A stretch of 39,399 bases of DNA from Treponema sp. (GCA_016296655.1 JAEDIW010000024.1:1-39399); one strand, 5' to 3'; counted from the first letter of the stretch, positions 30,959 through 39,399 are shown. Numbers and translations are program-made. Notes: generated by a model from the sequence alone, not told the origin.

Positions 30959-31921
30959 CTAAACAAAGCTGGTGGAGGCATCTTTGCCACAGAAAATTAT
31001 TTCGTTTTCAAGGTAAAATCCTTTTTCCGCAAAAACTTTTTCACGGACAAAATTTACAAGAGCAAGCACATCTGATTGGGTTGCTTTATTTCTGTTGATT
31101 ATGATGTTGCCGTGCCATGGAGAAATCTGTGCGCCGCCGATTGAATAACCTTTCAGCCCCAGAGAATCAATTATTTTTCCGGCAGGTTCTCCAAATTCAT
31201 GATTGTTTTTAAAAACGCTCCCCGCCGACGGAAACTTAAAATGGCCTTTTTCAAGCCTTTGCTTTATAAATCCGGCACATTTCTGTGAAATTTCATCTTT
31301 TTTGTCAGATGATTCCTGATTTAACTTGAAAAGACCCTTTGTGATGATTTGTCCATGACTAAGCGGTGAAATTTTATAGCCCCAGTCGTCTCTGCAAAAA
31401 TCATACTGCTCAATTTTTAATTGGGAATTTACGTATTCGGCCTTTTCCAGAACATCGCTTACAGAAAGTTCAAAGCATCTTGCGTTCATAAAAAGAGCTC
31501 CGCCCACACTTCCTGGCAAACCTGCAAATCCTTCAATCCCAGAAAGGCAGTTTTCTGTACAGAATGAAACAAGCCGGCTCATTGCGGTTCCGCTTGAAGC
31601 CGATACAAAAACGGAATTTCCTTCCTTTCTTTCTATTGAAATGGAATTTAATGCACTTGTTGAAATGACAATTCCATCAAAACCTTCATCGGAAACAACG
31701 ATATTTGTTCCTCCGCCCAGTATAAAGTAGGGGATTTTATTTTCCCTGCTGAATTCCAGAATTTTTATGAGGGAAGAATCGTCTTTTGGCTCGGCAAAAA
31801 TCGGTGCATTTCCTCCTATTTTAAAAGAAGTTTTAGGTGCTATCTTTTCGTCAAATAATATGCGGCCTTTGAAACTTGTGCTGATATTGCTTTTTTCAGT
31901 TATTTCCCGTAGATTATACAT
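30959..31921 (-). CDS. murB: UDP-N-acetylenolpyruvoylglucosamine reductase
   Basis: 320 residues; the FAD enzyme that makes UDP-MurNAc for peptidoglycan. NTSFKIGG-type motif is KTSFKIGGNAP. The FAD loop is ILGGGTNIVVSDEGFDGIVI. GFAGLPGSVGGALFMNARCF and FKFPSAGSVFKN (with the catalytic Ser) are present, and KGYSIGGAQISPWHGNIIIN near the end. TATAGT lies 9 nt before the ATG with no Shine-Dalgarno, hence probably leaderless. Heads the minus-strand run that includes the cNMP regulator, divergent from cysS. Confidence 0.95.
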   Translation of the reverse strand: MYNLREITEKSNISTSFKGRILFDEKIAPKTSFKIGGNAPIFAEPKDDSSLIKILEFSRENKIPYFILGGGTNIVVSDEGFDGIVISTSALNSISIERKEGNSVFVSASSGTAMSRLVSFCTENCLSGIEGFAGLPGSVGGALFMNARCFELSVSDVLEKAEYVNSQLKIEQYDFCRDDWGYKISPLSHGQIITKGLFKLNQESSDKKDEISQKCAGFIKQRLEKGHFKFPSAGSVFKNNHEFGEPAGKIIDSLGLKGYSIGGAQISPWHGNIIINRNKATQSDVLALVNFVREKVFAEKGFYLENEIIFCGKDASTSFV

Positions 31922-31930
31922 TATTCTTAT

Positions 31931-31958
31931 ACTATAAAAGAAATAAGGCTTTTGTAAA
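31931..31958 (-). promoter_or_regulatory. murB promoter
   Basis: TTTACA (31958-31953), a 16-nt spacer and TATAGT (31936-31931) on the minus strand. Nine nt to the ATG. Confidence 0.55.
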
Positions 31959-32064
31959 AGAGAAACTGGACTGTCTTTTGGTTGAAACTTAATATTGCAG
32001 TCCTGAAATCCAGAAAGCTGAAAATTCAGAAAAAGAACGCCGTTTTACAGCGCCGGAGATTTTT

Positions 32065-33621
32065 ATGGGATTACGTTTATATAACACTATGGGGCATAGC
32101 ATGCAGGATTTTAAACCGATAACTGAAGGTCAGTGCGGTTTTTACGGTTGCGGACCTACTGTTTACAACTATGCACATATCGGCAATCTGCGTGCGTATG
32201 TTTTCCTGGATATACTCGACAAAACCCTTTCCATGCTCGGCTACAAAGTCAATCATGTAATGAACATTACCGATGTAGGTCATTTGACAGGCGATGGTGA
32301 TGCTGGCGAAGACAAAATGAAAAAATCTGCGGAAGAAAGGCATCAGTCTGTTCTGGAAGTTGCAAAGTTTTATACAGAAGCCTTTATGAAAGATATTGAT
32401 GCTTTGAATATCCGCCATCCTGATGTAATCTGTAAGGCAACCGACCACATTAACGAAATGATTGAACTTATCAAAAAAATCGAGGCAAACGGGCATACTT
32501 ACATGGCAGGCGGTAACCTGTATTATGATATTTCAACTTACCCGGATTACTGCAAGCTTGCAAACTTGAACCTTGAAGATTTGGTTGCAGGTGCCGGCAA
32601 AAGAAAAATTTCTGTAATCGATGAAAATAAACGGAATCCAGGGGATTTTGTACTTTGGTTCACAAAATCCAAGTTTGAAGACCAGGCCATGACATGGGAC
32701 AGTCCATGGGGCCGCGGCTATCCTGGCTGGCATATAGAATGTTCTGCAATGAGCATGAAATATCTTGGAAAGCATTTTGACATTCATACAGGTGGAATTG
32801 ACCATATTCCTGTTCATCATACAAATGAAATTGCCCAGAGCGAAGGAAGTTTTTCCGAAGAAGACAGACGTCAGGGGCCTTGGGTAAATTACTGGCTGCA
32901 TAATAATTTTTTGATTCTTGAAGGCGGCAAAATGTCAAAGTCTTCTGGAAATTTCATTACCTTGCAGACAACTCTGCCCGCAGAAAAAGGCTATTCGCTA
33001 AAAGACAAAGGATTTGCCCCCTTGGATTACAGATTTTTCCTGCTCGGCGGGCATTACAGAAAACCACTTGTGTTCTCTTTGAATGGAATGGAGTCGGCAA
33101 AGCAGGGAAGAGCCGCTTTGTATGAAAGAGTTGCAAAACTTGTTGTAAAAGCAAAAACTGAAGAAAAAATTGAATTGAAAAATGAAAATTTTTCTGAAAT
33201 TCTTGAAAAAATCGCTTCCTCCGCACAGGAGTCTGAAAGCCTTAAAAAATTTCGTGAAGGACTTGAAAATGATCTTGCAACTCCTGTTGCAATTTCTGCA
33301 ATGCAGAAAGAATCCAGCGGAAAAGGCCGCCGCGCAAGCGAATGTCTGGCTGATATTTTTGTCATGGACAAGGTTTTGTCTTTGAGCGTAATTGAAAATG
33401 CACTTGCCATTGTAGAAAAGCAGGAAAAAGCAAAGGCAGCTGATTTTGATGATCATGCAGGAGACCCTGAAGCCGAAGAAATTACAGCCCTTGTAGCAGA
33501 ACGTTCTGCTGCCAAAAAAGCAAAAGATTTTGCACTTGCTGATAAAATCCGTAACGATTTGACTGCCAGAGGTATTATTATTATTGACACCTCTTCAGGC
33601 TCTGTCTGGAAACGCAGCTAG
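32065..33621 (+). CDS. cysS: Cysteinyl-tRNA synthetase
   Basis: 518 residues. Zinc Cys and HIGH motif: YGCGPTVYNYAHIGNLRAYVF. WHIECSAMSMKYLG and HTGGIDHIPVHHTNEIAQSE supply the rest of the zinc site; KMSKSSGNF is the KMSKS loop. The C-terminal ~140 residues are the DALR/anticodon-binding part. The GIDHIPVHHTNE form rather than GGLDLIFPHHENE is a known variant branch. GGAG precedes the ATG by 8 nt. Divergent from murB. Confidence 0.96.
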   Translation: MGLRLYNTMGHSMQDFKPITEGQCGFYGCGPTVYNYAHIGNLRAYVFLDILDKTLSMLGYKVNHVMNITDVGHLTGDGDAGEDKMKKSAEERHQSVLEVAKFYTEAFMKDIDALNIRHPDVICKATDHINEMIELIKKIEANGHTYMAGGNLYYDISTYPDYCKLANLNLEDLVAGAGKRKISVIDENKRNPGDFVLWFTKSKFEDQAMTWDSPWGRGYPGWHIECSAMSMKYLGKHFDIHTGGIDHIPVHHTNEIAQSEGSFSEEDRRQGPWVNYWLHNNFLILEGGKMSKSSGNFITLQTTLPAEKGYSLKDKGFAPLDYRFFLLGGHYRKPLVFSLNGMESAKQGRAALYERVAKLVVKAKTEEKIELKNENFSEILEKIASSAQESESLKKFREGLENDLATPVAISAMQKESSGKGRRASECLADIFVMDKVLSLSVIENALAIVEKQEKAKAADFDDHAGDPEAEEITALVAERSAAKKAKDFALADKIRNDLTARGIIIIDTSSGSVWKRS

Positions 33622-33749
33622 AGTGCAAGCTGAACATAAAATATTTTTCTTGATTTGTTCAGGTAGAAAGGTACTGTGTCTGTGTCGGATTATGCAGGTT
33701 GATTTTTTGGATTTTTTTTACAGATTAGTGTAACTTTTGGGAGTTATTT

Positions 33750-34316
33750 GTGTTTACAGACATAGCTGGAAATCGGGATGAAAATGAGCAGGTTTTACAT
33801 GCGAACCATCCTTTAGATTTTAAGAAGATATATGATGAAACGATGCAGCTTTTGTACAAAGTTTCCTATCGGGTTGTTAATGATGAAGAAGCTGCTGAAG
33901 ATTTAGCACATGACTCTCTGATAAAGGCAAACGAAAAAGCGCTTGTTTTTCCTACGATAAATGATGCTAAATATTGGCTCATCAGGGTTGTAAAAAATGC
34001 TTCTCTAAACTACGTAAAGCGGAAGCAGCGCGAAAAAAAGGCTTATGAAAAAGTCCTTTACGAAGATCATAGAGCAGCTCCTTCTGGTGAAACTGATTAT
34101 TTAAAGGCTGAATCCATGCAGACTGCAAAAGCAGCACTGGAAAAATTGCCGCCGCATTTAAAGGAAGTTTTGGTTCTGCGCGAATATGCAGGCCTAAATT
34201 ATAAAGAAATCGGGAAGATTGTTGGAATTACGGAAGATAATGTAAAGGTTCGCGTTTTCCGCGCCCGTGAAAAACTGCTCACATTTCTGGAGGCTGATGA
34301 TGTTTACCTGTCCTGA
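33750..34316 (+). CDS. ECF-type RNA polymerase sigma factor
   Basis: 188 residues from a GTG with GGGAG 7 nt upstream. Region 2 is YDETMQLLYKVSYRVVNDEEAAEDLAHDSLIKA, including the D-E-E-A-A-E-D-L polymerase-binding stretch. Region 4 is LEKLPPHLKEVLVLREYAGLNYKEIGKIVGITEDNVKVRVFRAREKL, with the helix-turn-helix. No region 1 or 3, hence ECF. The anti-sigma gene overlaps its 3' end. The position after cysS matches the sigma-24-like gene I recall in T. pallidum. Confidence 0.93.
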   Translation: MFTDIAGNRDENEQVLHANHPLDFKKIYDETMQLLYKVSYRVVNDEEAAEDLAHDSLIKANEKALVFPTINDAKYWLIRVVKNASLNYVKRKQREKKAYEKVLYEDHRAAPSGETDYLKAESMQTAKAALEKLPPHLKEVLVLREYAGLNYKEIGKIVGITEDNVKVRVFRAREKLLTFLEADDVYLS

Positions 34317-35094
34317 GAAAGACATTCATTCAATCTATATAGATGGCGAGCTGCCTGCTGAATTTAAGGCAAAGTATGAAGCACATGTAAACTCCTGCAA
34401 AAAATGCAGCATGGAACTGCATAAGCTGCAGAAATTACATCAGCTTCTTCAATCAGACAGCATCAGTTTGAATTTTTCGGAAGCTGCAGCAGAAGCTGGA
34501 TTTAAAAGGCTTGAAAGCCGCCTTTCCTTTAGAAAAGTTACCTCTTTTGCTGAAAATAGCAGGGACAGACATTTTTTCATGTCCGTTTCAAAGTTTGCTG
34601 TTCCGGCTGCAGCTGCTGCAGCGGTTTTTGCTTTTGTTCTTCCAGTTCGCATTGCAGGGCTTAAGGCTTCCAATGTTTCAGTTTCAGCTTCCGCATCAAA
34701 TGAAATTCAGCCGATTGTAGCAAAAGCTTCTATTTCGGCAATGCCCATTTCTGAAAACGGAATTTTCGTAAATGGAAATCTGTCTCAGGATTCCATTTCA
34801 AATATTGCCGGCCACAGAACACCCGTTTCTTCATCTCCTTTGAATCGTTCGGCTGCAGCTGCTGTTTCAGGCAGTGATTTGTCAGGTCTTGCCGTGCATT
34901 ATTTGGGCAAAGAAACTAATGACTCTTCCAGTGCCGCAGAGCGCAGAATAAAAAAAATGCGCGAAGCACTTGTTGCCGTTGACATTTTCCGCCCTGAATT
35001 TGGTGATTCTCAAACAGTGCAGATTAATATTACAATCCCTTCGGTCGGCAGCATTCCTGTTTCGGCAGAATCTTTTGAACAGGCTGCAGAATAG
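34300..35094 (+). CDS. Membrane-anchored anti-sigma factor with zinc-finger motif
   Basis: 264 residues from the ATG at 34300: GGAGG (34289-34293) is 6 nt upstream. It overlaps the sigma gene by 17 bp. The N-terminal anti-sigma zinc motif is HxxxCxxC (HVNSCKKC) after YIDGELPAEFKAKYEA. One membrane segment lies at about 100-120 (FAVPAAAAAAVFAFVLPV). The periplasmic remainder is Ser/Ala-rich and looks like a sensor or cleavage-prone region. It should hold the ECF sigma factor until an envelope signal releases it. Confidence 0.87.
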   Translation: MFTCPEKDIHSIYIDGELPAEFKAKYEAHVNSCKKCSMELHKLQKLHQLLQSDSISLNFSEAAAEAGFKRLESRLSFRKVTSFAENSRDRHFFMSVSKFAVPAAAAAAVFAFVLPVRIAGLKASNVSVSASASNEIQPIVAKASISAMPISENGIFVNGNLSQDSISNIAGHRTPVSSSPLNRSAAAAVSGSDLSGLAVHYLGKETNDSSSAAERRIKKMREALVAVDIFRPEFGDSQTVQINITIPSVGSIPVSAESFEQAAE

Positions 35095-35099
35095 ACAAA

Positions 35100-36788
35100 G
35101 TGTTTACACGTTTTTCATATTGCTTTAGAAAATATCCTCTTTTCAGGACATTCCTGTGGAGCTGCGTGATTATAGTTGCGCTTGCAGTTTCAATAATCGT
35201 AAATATCCGCATGACTTTAGTACCAGAACTGGAACTCGTAGAACCTTCCATCGGTTCTCCCGGAGATGTGATTTTTTTGCGCGGCCAGCATTTCGGTACT
35301 CTTAGAAACAACGGTTTTGTTGAAATAGGTGGAGAACGCCTGACAGCAAGCAGTTACCTTGCATGGTCTGACACAGAAATAAAACTTCTTTTGCCTTCCA
35401 ATGTGCAGGAAGGGCTTGTAATTGTAGACATTTCTGGCCGCCGTTCGCAGCCTAAGGTATTTACCAATGAAAACACAATTCCTGTGGCAGTTCCCCAGAC
35501 TCTCCTTTCAAAAAAGCCGTCAATTGATTCATTTTCTGCAAATTCTTTGGGCGTTGGTCAGCTGCTTGTAATTTCAGGTTCTAATTTCGGCGAAATTAGA
35601 AAAGATTCGAAAGTCCTTTTCAAAGTTGAAAGGGAACTGAGAGACAGCGAAGAGTTCCGCATTTCTGCCGACTCTTCAGAATTTATTGCAGGAAATATTG
35701 ACGACTTTGACTATGAATCCTGGTCAGACAAAGAAATCAAGGTTAGGATTCCAGACGGAGCTGTAAGCGGCAATGTGTTTGTTCAGACAGAAAAAGGCAG
35801 GTCTTCTCCCAAAAACTTAAAAATAGTTTCCTGCGGAGCAAAACAATATTTCAACGACAAGACATATCTTGTTCGTGTAAAGACCGATATTTCAAATGTA
35901 GCGGCAACTTCTGCCAGTTCATTTACGCTGCATATTCCACGTCCTGAATTGTCTGCAACTCAGCCTGTAATAGAAATGACGGAATGTATGCCCAAGCCTT
36001 TGCTGGAAAATTATCACAACAGCGTAATTCAGCATGCAGAATTCCGCAGCGTAAAAGAAGAACCCTTGGAATTCAAGCAGGATTTTATGATTAAAGTTTT
36101 TGAAATTTCCTGCAGGATAAACAGGGAGCAGGTTCGCCCTTTTTCAGACAGGCAGAGACCGTTATTTGTCGAATATACCAAGCCCAACGTTTACGAACCG
36201 TCCGATAATCCTGAAATTGTCAAGCTTGGTGCTGCAATCGTAAAAAAAGAAAGGAATCCGTATGTTCAGGCCAACCTTGTATACAATTATTTGCTAAAAA
36301 ATTTTACATTGCTTCAGTTTAGCAGAAACGGAGATTTTAATTTTGAGCAGGTTTCTGCGGAAAAAGCCGCTGACTCTTACGATTTTGCCATAATGTTTAC
36401 TTCGATTTTGCGCTCCCTCAAAATTCCTGCAAAAACTTTGAGCGGAGTTCTCGTTGATGCTGAACTTAAGACTAGAAGCCACTGGTGGAATGAATTTTAC
36501 ATTGAAAATTTTGGCTGGGTTCCTGTTGACCTGGCACTTGCAAATGGTCTGGAGTACAATTCTTTTCATGCAGTTGAAAATAAAAAAGACTATTATTTTG
36601 GAAACCTCGACTCACAGCACATCATGTTTTCATCCGGCTGGGATATCGTAAAACCATCTCTGACAAATAGCAAAATAGTTTACAGACCTCGAAGCTATTC
36701 ACTTCAAAATATTTGGGAAGAGGCCTCGGCGGAAACTGACAGTTACAGTTCATTCTGGAACGTTCCCGAAGTTCTTGGACTTTATTAG
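35100..36788 (+). CDS. Exported IPT/TIG and transglutaminase-like protein with a substituted catalytic Cys
   Basis: 562 residues from a GTG 5 nt after the anti-sigma gene. Membrane anchor at about 17-36, then two IPT/TIG-like beta domains (about 43-120 and 134-245; PSIGSPGDVIFLRGQHFG, PSIDSFSANSLGVGQLLVISGSNFG). The C-terminal transglutaminase-like domain has His461 (RSHWWNEFY) and Asp477 (WVPVDLA) in the right places, but the nucleophile position reads Ser426 (AADSYDFA) where GDCxxFA is expected. It is therefore probably a binding or structural domain, or a weak Ser variant. It may be the output or sensor partner of the sigma/anti-sigma pair. Confidence 0.78.
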   Translation: MFTRFSYCFRKYPLFRTFLWSCVIIVALAVSIIVNIRMTLVPELELVEPSIGSPGDVIFLRGQHFGTLRNNGFVEIGGERLTASSYLAWSDTEIKLLLPSNVQEGLVIVDISGRRSQPKVFTNENTIPVAVPQTLLSKKPSIDSFSANSLGVGQLLVISGSNFGEIRKDSKVLFKVERELRDSEEFRISADSSEFIAGNIDDFDYESWSDKEIKVRIPDGAVSGNVFVQTEKGRSSPKNLKIVSCGAKQYFNDKTYLVRVKTDISNVAATSASSFTLHIPRPELSATQPVIEMTECMPKPLLENYHNSVIQHAEFRSVKEEPLEFKQDFMIKVFEISCRINREQVRPFSDRQRPLFVEYTKPNVYEPSDNPEIVKLGAAIVKKERNPYVQANLVYNYLLKNFTLLQFSRNGDFNFEQVSAEKAADSYDFAIMFTSILRSLKIPAKTLSGVLVDAELKTRSHWWNEFYIENFGWVPVDLALANGLEYNSFHAVENKKDYYFGNLDSQHIMFSSGWDIVKPSLTNSKIVYRPRSYSLQNIWEEASAETDSYSSFWNVPEVLGLY

Positions 36789-36853
36789 TTTTTTTTAGGA
36801 GCGACTGTTTTGCAGACCGGCCTTTCGGCACTCGGTTACCCTCGGCGGCTTCA

Positions 36854-36947
36854 GGGGCTGCCTGATATGTTCTGCCATGCTGAATCTTATTTCAGCATAA
36901 AAACCGTATATAGCGTACACTATGAACTTTACTTTTGGGACAGCCCC
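36854..36947 (+). repeat. Dispersed palindromic repeat, copy B (family 1)
   Basis: Ends GGGGCTG (36854-36860) and CAGCCCC (36941-36947). Core ATGCTGAA/TTCAGCAT hairpin and the family 17-mer CTATGAACTTTACTTTT. Shares flanks with copy A (ACCGGCCT upstream, ACGCCGG downstream). Confidence 0.75.
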
Positions 36948-37026
36948 TTCCAGTCGCTGGCTTCGCCATGCCTTCACGCCGGGCTAGGGTTTGTTTTAGC
37001 CCCTTAATGTGAAAATTGGCATAAGC

Positions 37027-37087
37027 CAATGACTTACGGCAATTTGACGGAAAGTTCTGAATAATCGTTTCAAGTGTTAATCAGCAC
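37027..37087 (+). repeat. Repeat family 3, right-half copy
   Basis: 61 bp aligning without gaps to 28448-28508; includes CTTACGG and TCGTTTCAAGTGTTA followed by CAGCAC. Confidence 0.55.
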
Positions 37088-37235
37088 AGCCTTGCATTTT
37101 TTCTGCATAGAAACTTAGAAAAACATCAAAAAACTCTTTTTTTAAATAACTAGAGTTTTATAGCGGAACGTGGTAAGCTGACATAAAACACGAATTTTAC
37201 GTATTTTATATACAGTGTAATAAATAGGAGTTTTT

Positions 37236-37940
37236 ATGGTTACTAAAGTTTTGTCAGTTGGTGGTTCAATTGTTGTTCCTGAAAAACCTGATACAGATTT
37301 TTTGTGCAAATTTATTGCAATGATACGGAACTGGCTTAATGAAGATTCTCAGCGCCGGTTGATTCTGGTTGTTGGCGGCGGCGGACCTGCACGTATTTAT
37401 CAGAATGCTTACAGGGAAATTGTTTCTGCATCGGATGGCGCTTCGTCAGACAGCAGTGAAGCTGACTGGATTGGAATTATGGCAACTCGTTTGAACGCCC
37501 AGCTGCTTAAGGCTGCTCTTGGTGACCTTTGTCCTCAGGAAGTTGTGTATAATCCTACAACTGTAGACGAATTTAACGGTCGCATTCTTGTTGCAGCCGG
37601 TTGGAAACCAGGTTTTTCAACAGACAATGATGCCGTTCTGCTGGCAGAACGCTTTAATGCCGATACTGTAGTAAATCTTTCAAATATTGAAAAAGTTTAT
37701 ACGGATGACCCTCGCAAAAATCCAGATGCAAAACCTATTGATTCAATTTCATGGGCAGAGTTCCGCAAAATGGTAGGCGATGACTGGACACCTGGAAAAA
37801 ATACACCGTTTGACCCGATTGCCAGCAAAAAGGCCCAGGATTTGAATCTTACTGTAATCTGTGCGGCAGGCAAAAACATTGAAAATATCCGCAGCATCCT
37901 TGACGGCAAACAGTTTGAAGGTACTGAAATAAAAGGCTGA
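37236..37940 (+). CDS. pyrH: UMP kinase, archaeal/spirochaete type
   Basis: 234 residues of the amino-acid-kinase fold. Starts KVLSVGGSIVVPEKPD with the GGS phosphate loop, then LILVVGGGGPARIYQNA, and FSTDNDAVLLAERFNADTVVNLSNIEKVYTDDPRKNPDA. The sequence follows the archaeal form of UMP kinase rather than the usual bacterial form. It phosphorylates UMP to UDP. TAGGAG precedes the ATG by 5 nt. Flanked by half-copies of repeat family 3. Confidence 0.87.
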   Translation: MVTKVLSVGGSIVVPEKPDTDFLCKFIAMIRNWLNEDSQRRLILVVGGGGPARIYQNAYREIVSASDGASSDSSEADWIGIMATRLNAQLLKAALGDLCPQEVVYNPTTVDEFNGRILVAAGWKPGFSTDNDAVLLAERFNADTVVNLSNIEKVYTDDPRKNPDAKPIDSISWAEFRKMVGDDWTPGKNTPFDPIASKKAQDLNLTVICAAGKNIENIRSILDGKQFEGTEIKG

Positions 37941-38312
37941 TTTTATGTGCATGCCTGCTGAATTTCTGAAAGTCTTTGTTTCAGAATTTTTTCCATGCTT
38001 TTGAAACAAAGCGCAGACAGTATTTAGAAAATACAGAATAAATTCTATTGAGGATTTTTCAGTGTTAACCTTAAATATTCATTTTTTTCTTTCTATTGCA
38101 ATTTATGTATAAAAATGCAATAATAAGCTAAAATATTGCATAAATTAAGTATAATTTTTGCATTGTGAGAAAAAAAAAGGCAAAAAAATGCCGCATCAGG
38201 CAGGTTTTTGCCGGAAAAAAGTTTGCGTTGCAGGCTTTTCGGGTAATTTTTAAAAAACGTTTTTAGAAATGCCCTATACTTTTTTGGTTGATTTTTTTAT
38301 TTGGAGAAGATT
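37941..38312. other. 372-bp gap between pyrH and dapA
   Basis: Holds a 10-bp perfect hairpin, CTTTGTTTCA/TGAAACAAAG (37974-38011), without a T-run; the left half of repeat family 3 (38036-38072); an A-rich stretch with a GGCA/TGCC hairpin near 38178; and a TATACT -10-like box (38275-38280) without a clear -35, possibly the dapA promoter. No gene. Confidence 0.5.
38036..38072 (+). repeat. Repeat family 3, left-half copy
   Basis: 37 bp matching 28387-28423 with two differences (GAATAAATT...TATTGAGG...GTGTTAACCTT). Confidence 0.6.
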
Positions 38313-39224
38313 ATGGCAAATATGTTCCGCGGTGCTTTTACTGCAATGATTACGCCTATGAATGAAGACGGTTCTGTTGATTTTGAGGGGTTCCGCAAAA
38401 ATGTAAAATTTCAGCTTGAAGGCGGAATAACTGGTTTGTTTCCTCTTGGAACAACAGCTGAAACTCCAACTTTGGATGAAAATACAGAAGAAGAAAAGAT
38501 TATTGAAATTGTAATGTCCGAAGTAAAAGAATGGGAAAAATCTCACAATGTAAAAATTCCTGTTGTAGTAGGTGCCGGCAGCAATAACACAAAGGATGCC
38601 GTTGCCTATGCAGAACGTGCAAAAAAAGCAGGTGCAACAGCAGTTCTGATTGTTACACCGTATTATAACAAACCTTCTCAGGAAGGAATTTTCCGCCATT
38701 TTGAAGCTGTTTCAAAAGTCGGCATACCAATTATTGTTTACAACATCCAGGGAAGGACTGGAGTTAATATTGCTACAGAAACACTGGAGCGCATTGCAGA
38801 CCTTCCAAATATAGCAGGTGTTAAGGAGGCCAGTGGCAATATAAGTCAGATGATGGACGTTATTGCCCGCATAAAAAACAGGCATCCTGATTTTGCTGTT
38901 TTAAGCGGAGATGACGGACTTACTTTGCCGCTGATTGCTTGTGGCGGCGACGGTGTAGTTTCTGTTGTTTCCAATTTGACTCCAAATCTTGTAAGTGAAA
39001 TGGTAAATGCAGCTCTTTCCGGCGATTTTGAAAAGGCTCGTTCACTTCATTACAGACTTCTGCCGTTCTTTAAGGCAGCTTTTGTAGATGGAAATCCTTC
39101 TTCAATAAAGTATGCAATGAATTTGAAAGGTCTGCCAGCAGGAAAACCAAGGCTTCCTTTAGTTGAAGTCTGCGATTCTGCAAAGAAAGTTATTGAAAAA
39201 GCTTTGAAAGACTGCAGCTTGTAG
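38313..39224 (+). CDS. dapA: 4-hydroxy-tetrahydrodipicolinate synthase
   Basis: 303 residues from the ATG at 38313; GGAG is 6 nt upstream, and an in-frame TTG at 38301 is rejected because it precedes the Shine-Dalgarno. An (alpha/beta)8 aldolase: FRGAFTAMITPMNEDGSVD, GTTAETPTL (usual GTTGESPTL), VGAGSNNTKDAV, IIVYNIQGRTGVNI with the catalytic Tyr, and AGVKEASGN with the Schiff-base Lys. It condenses pyruvate and aspartate semialdehyde for diaminopimelate/lysine synthesis. The A and T changes in the GTTGES motif leave open a related DapA-family aldolase. Confidence 0.88.
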   Translation: MANMFRGAFTAMITPMNEDGSVDFEGFRKNVKFQLEGGITGLFPLGTTAETPTLDENTEEEKIIEIVMSEVKEWEKSHNVKIPVVVGAGSNNTKDAVAYAERAKKAGATAVLIVTPYYNKPSQEGIFRHFEAVSKVGIPIIVYNIQGRTGVNIATETLERIADLPNIAGVKEASGNISQMMDVIARIKNRHPDFAVLSGDDGLTLPLIACGGDGVVSVVSNLTPNLVSEMVNAALSGDFEKARSLHYRLLPFFKAAFVDGNPSSIKYAMNLKGLPAGKPRLPLVEVCDSAKKVIEKALKDCSL

Positions 39225-39231
39225 TATCTTT

Positions 39232-39257
39232 TTCTGCGTTTATGCAGAAAATTTAAA
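39232..39257 (+). terminator. Hairpin after dapA
   Basis: TTTTCTGC and GCAGAAAA pair around a short loop ~8 nt after the dapA stop, followed by TTTAAAT. The T-run is short, so a weak terminator. A second one, AGTTTG...CAAACT plus five T (about 39331-39352), follows. Confidence 0.55.
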
Positions 39258-39299
39258 TCGCAAAAGTGAGCGGAAAAGCGTTCATTTTTAGTATCTGCC

Positions 39300-39323
39300 A
39301 CTTTTTATTTCATTGCAAAGTGG
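39300..39323. repeat. Short palindrome
   Basis: GCCACTTT/AAAGTGGC, 8-bp arms in an otherwise gene-free tail. Probably part of the termination region or of the repeat cluster that continues past the window. Confidence 0.45.
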
Positions 39324-39357
39324 CTTAAAGAGTTTGTTTTGCAAACTTTTTATGGGA

Positions 39358-39399
39358 GTGTAAGATAAAACCGCTAAAATAGCGCGGCTTTATCTTACC
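39358..39399. repeat. 42-bp palindromic repeat, copy 2 (at window edge)
   Basis: Identical over all 42 positions to 10157-10198. Preceded by a GTTTG...CAAAC palindrome, as copy 1 is followed by one. It may extend past the window end. Confidence 0.85.

Larger units (their letters stand above)
36789..37235. other. 447-bp non-coding gap with repeats
   Basis: Contains family-1 copy B (36854-36947) with its GC-rich flanks (36815-36995), a small ATTGGC/GCCAAT hairpin (about 37013-37030), and the right half of repeat family 3 (37027-37087). The last ~120 bp are AT-rich and must hold the pyrH promoter, but I see no clean -35/-10 pair. No gene. Confidence 0.6.

Noticed and set aside
37974..38011. Terminator after pyrH
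   Set aside because: The 10-bp hairpin is perfect, but no T-run follows on the plus strand, so it was only described.

Overview
The window is chromosomal DNA from a spirochaete, most probably a host-associated Treponema. Support: the block cyclic-nucleotide-binding protein / murB / cysS / ECF sigma factor, which I recall in the same neighbourhood in T. pallidum; a PilZ protein of the treponemal type; an archaeal-type UMP kinase; PEGA and relaxed-lipobox lipoproteins; and a moderately AT-rich base composition. No species is assigned.

Layout. 1-43 is the 5' end of fusA (minus). 454-3684 is a TRAP transporter operon, dctP-dctQ-dctM, behind a strongly structured leader. gatB follows (3956-5491). 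A minus-strand block carries radC, a PEGA protein, an HtrA-type protease and uvrB (10094 down to 5584). After a repeat-rich gap come a glucosaminidase lipoprotein (plus) and a minus-strand purine operon, purE-purF-purM-purN followed by a membrane-anchored nuclease (15867 down to 11140), controlled by a guanine-type riboswitch. A tRNA-Arg(UCU) lies upstream. A racemase-family gene (16670) precedes an accessory island.

The island (about 17.4-22.7 kb, between two near-identical 160-bp direct repeats) is the most interesting part. It holds a clear DpnI homologue, the endonuclease that cuts only Gm6ATC, with a 65-residue protein and an atypical DHPW DNA methyltransferase. The cassette sits between two broken methyltransferase genes. 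Upstream is the promoter and first ~17 codons of a Dam/DpnM-type methylase, which includes the FIKWVGGK motif. Downstream is the C-terminal 256 residues of a DpnA-type methylase that lacks its DPPY motif. This looks like the scar of a DpnII-to-DpnI cassette exchange, which converts a GATC-methylating locus into one that destroys GATC-methylated DNA. A polyferredoxin membrane protein and a TetR regulator complete the island.

The right third is core-like: ktrB-ktrA potassium uptake, a GNAT acetyltransferase, a candidate small RNA, PilZ and TPR proteins, a minus-strand group (murB, dual cNMP-domain regulator, two exported proteins), cysS, an ECF sigma/anti-sigma pair with a degenerate transglutaminase-like protein, an archaeal-type UMP kinase and dapA.

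Two features recur through the window. Intergenic spaces are filled with small palindromic repeats in at least four families. Several genes (murB, ktrB, the PilZ gene, the dpnM fossil, perhaps htrA) have a -10 box 6-9 nt before the ATG and no Shine-Dalgarno, which suggests leaderless mRNAs. All calls are from reading the sequence; no database search was run.
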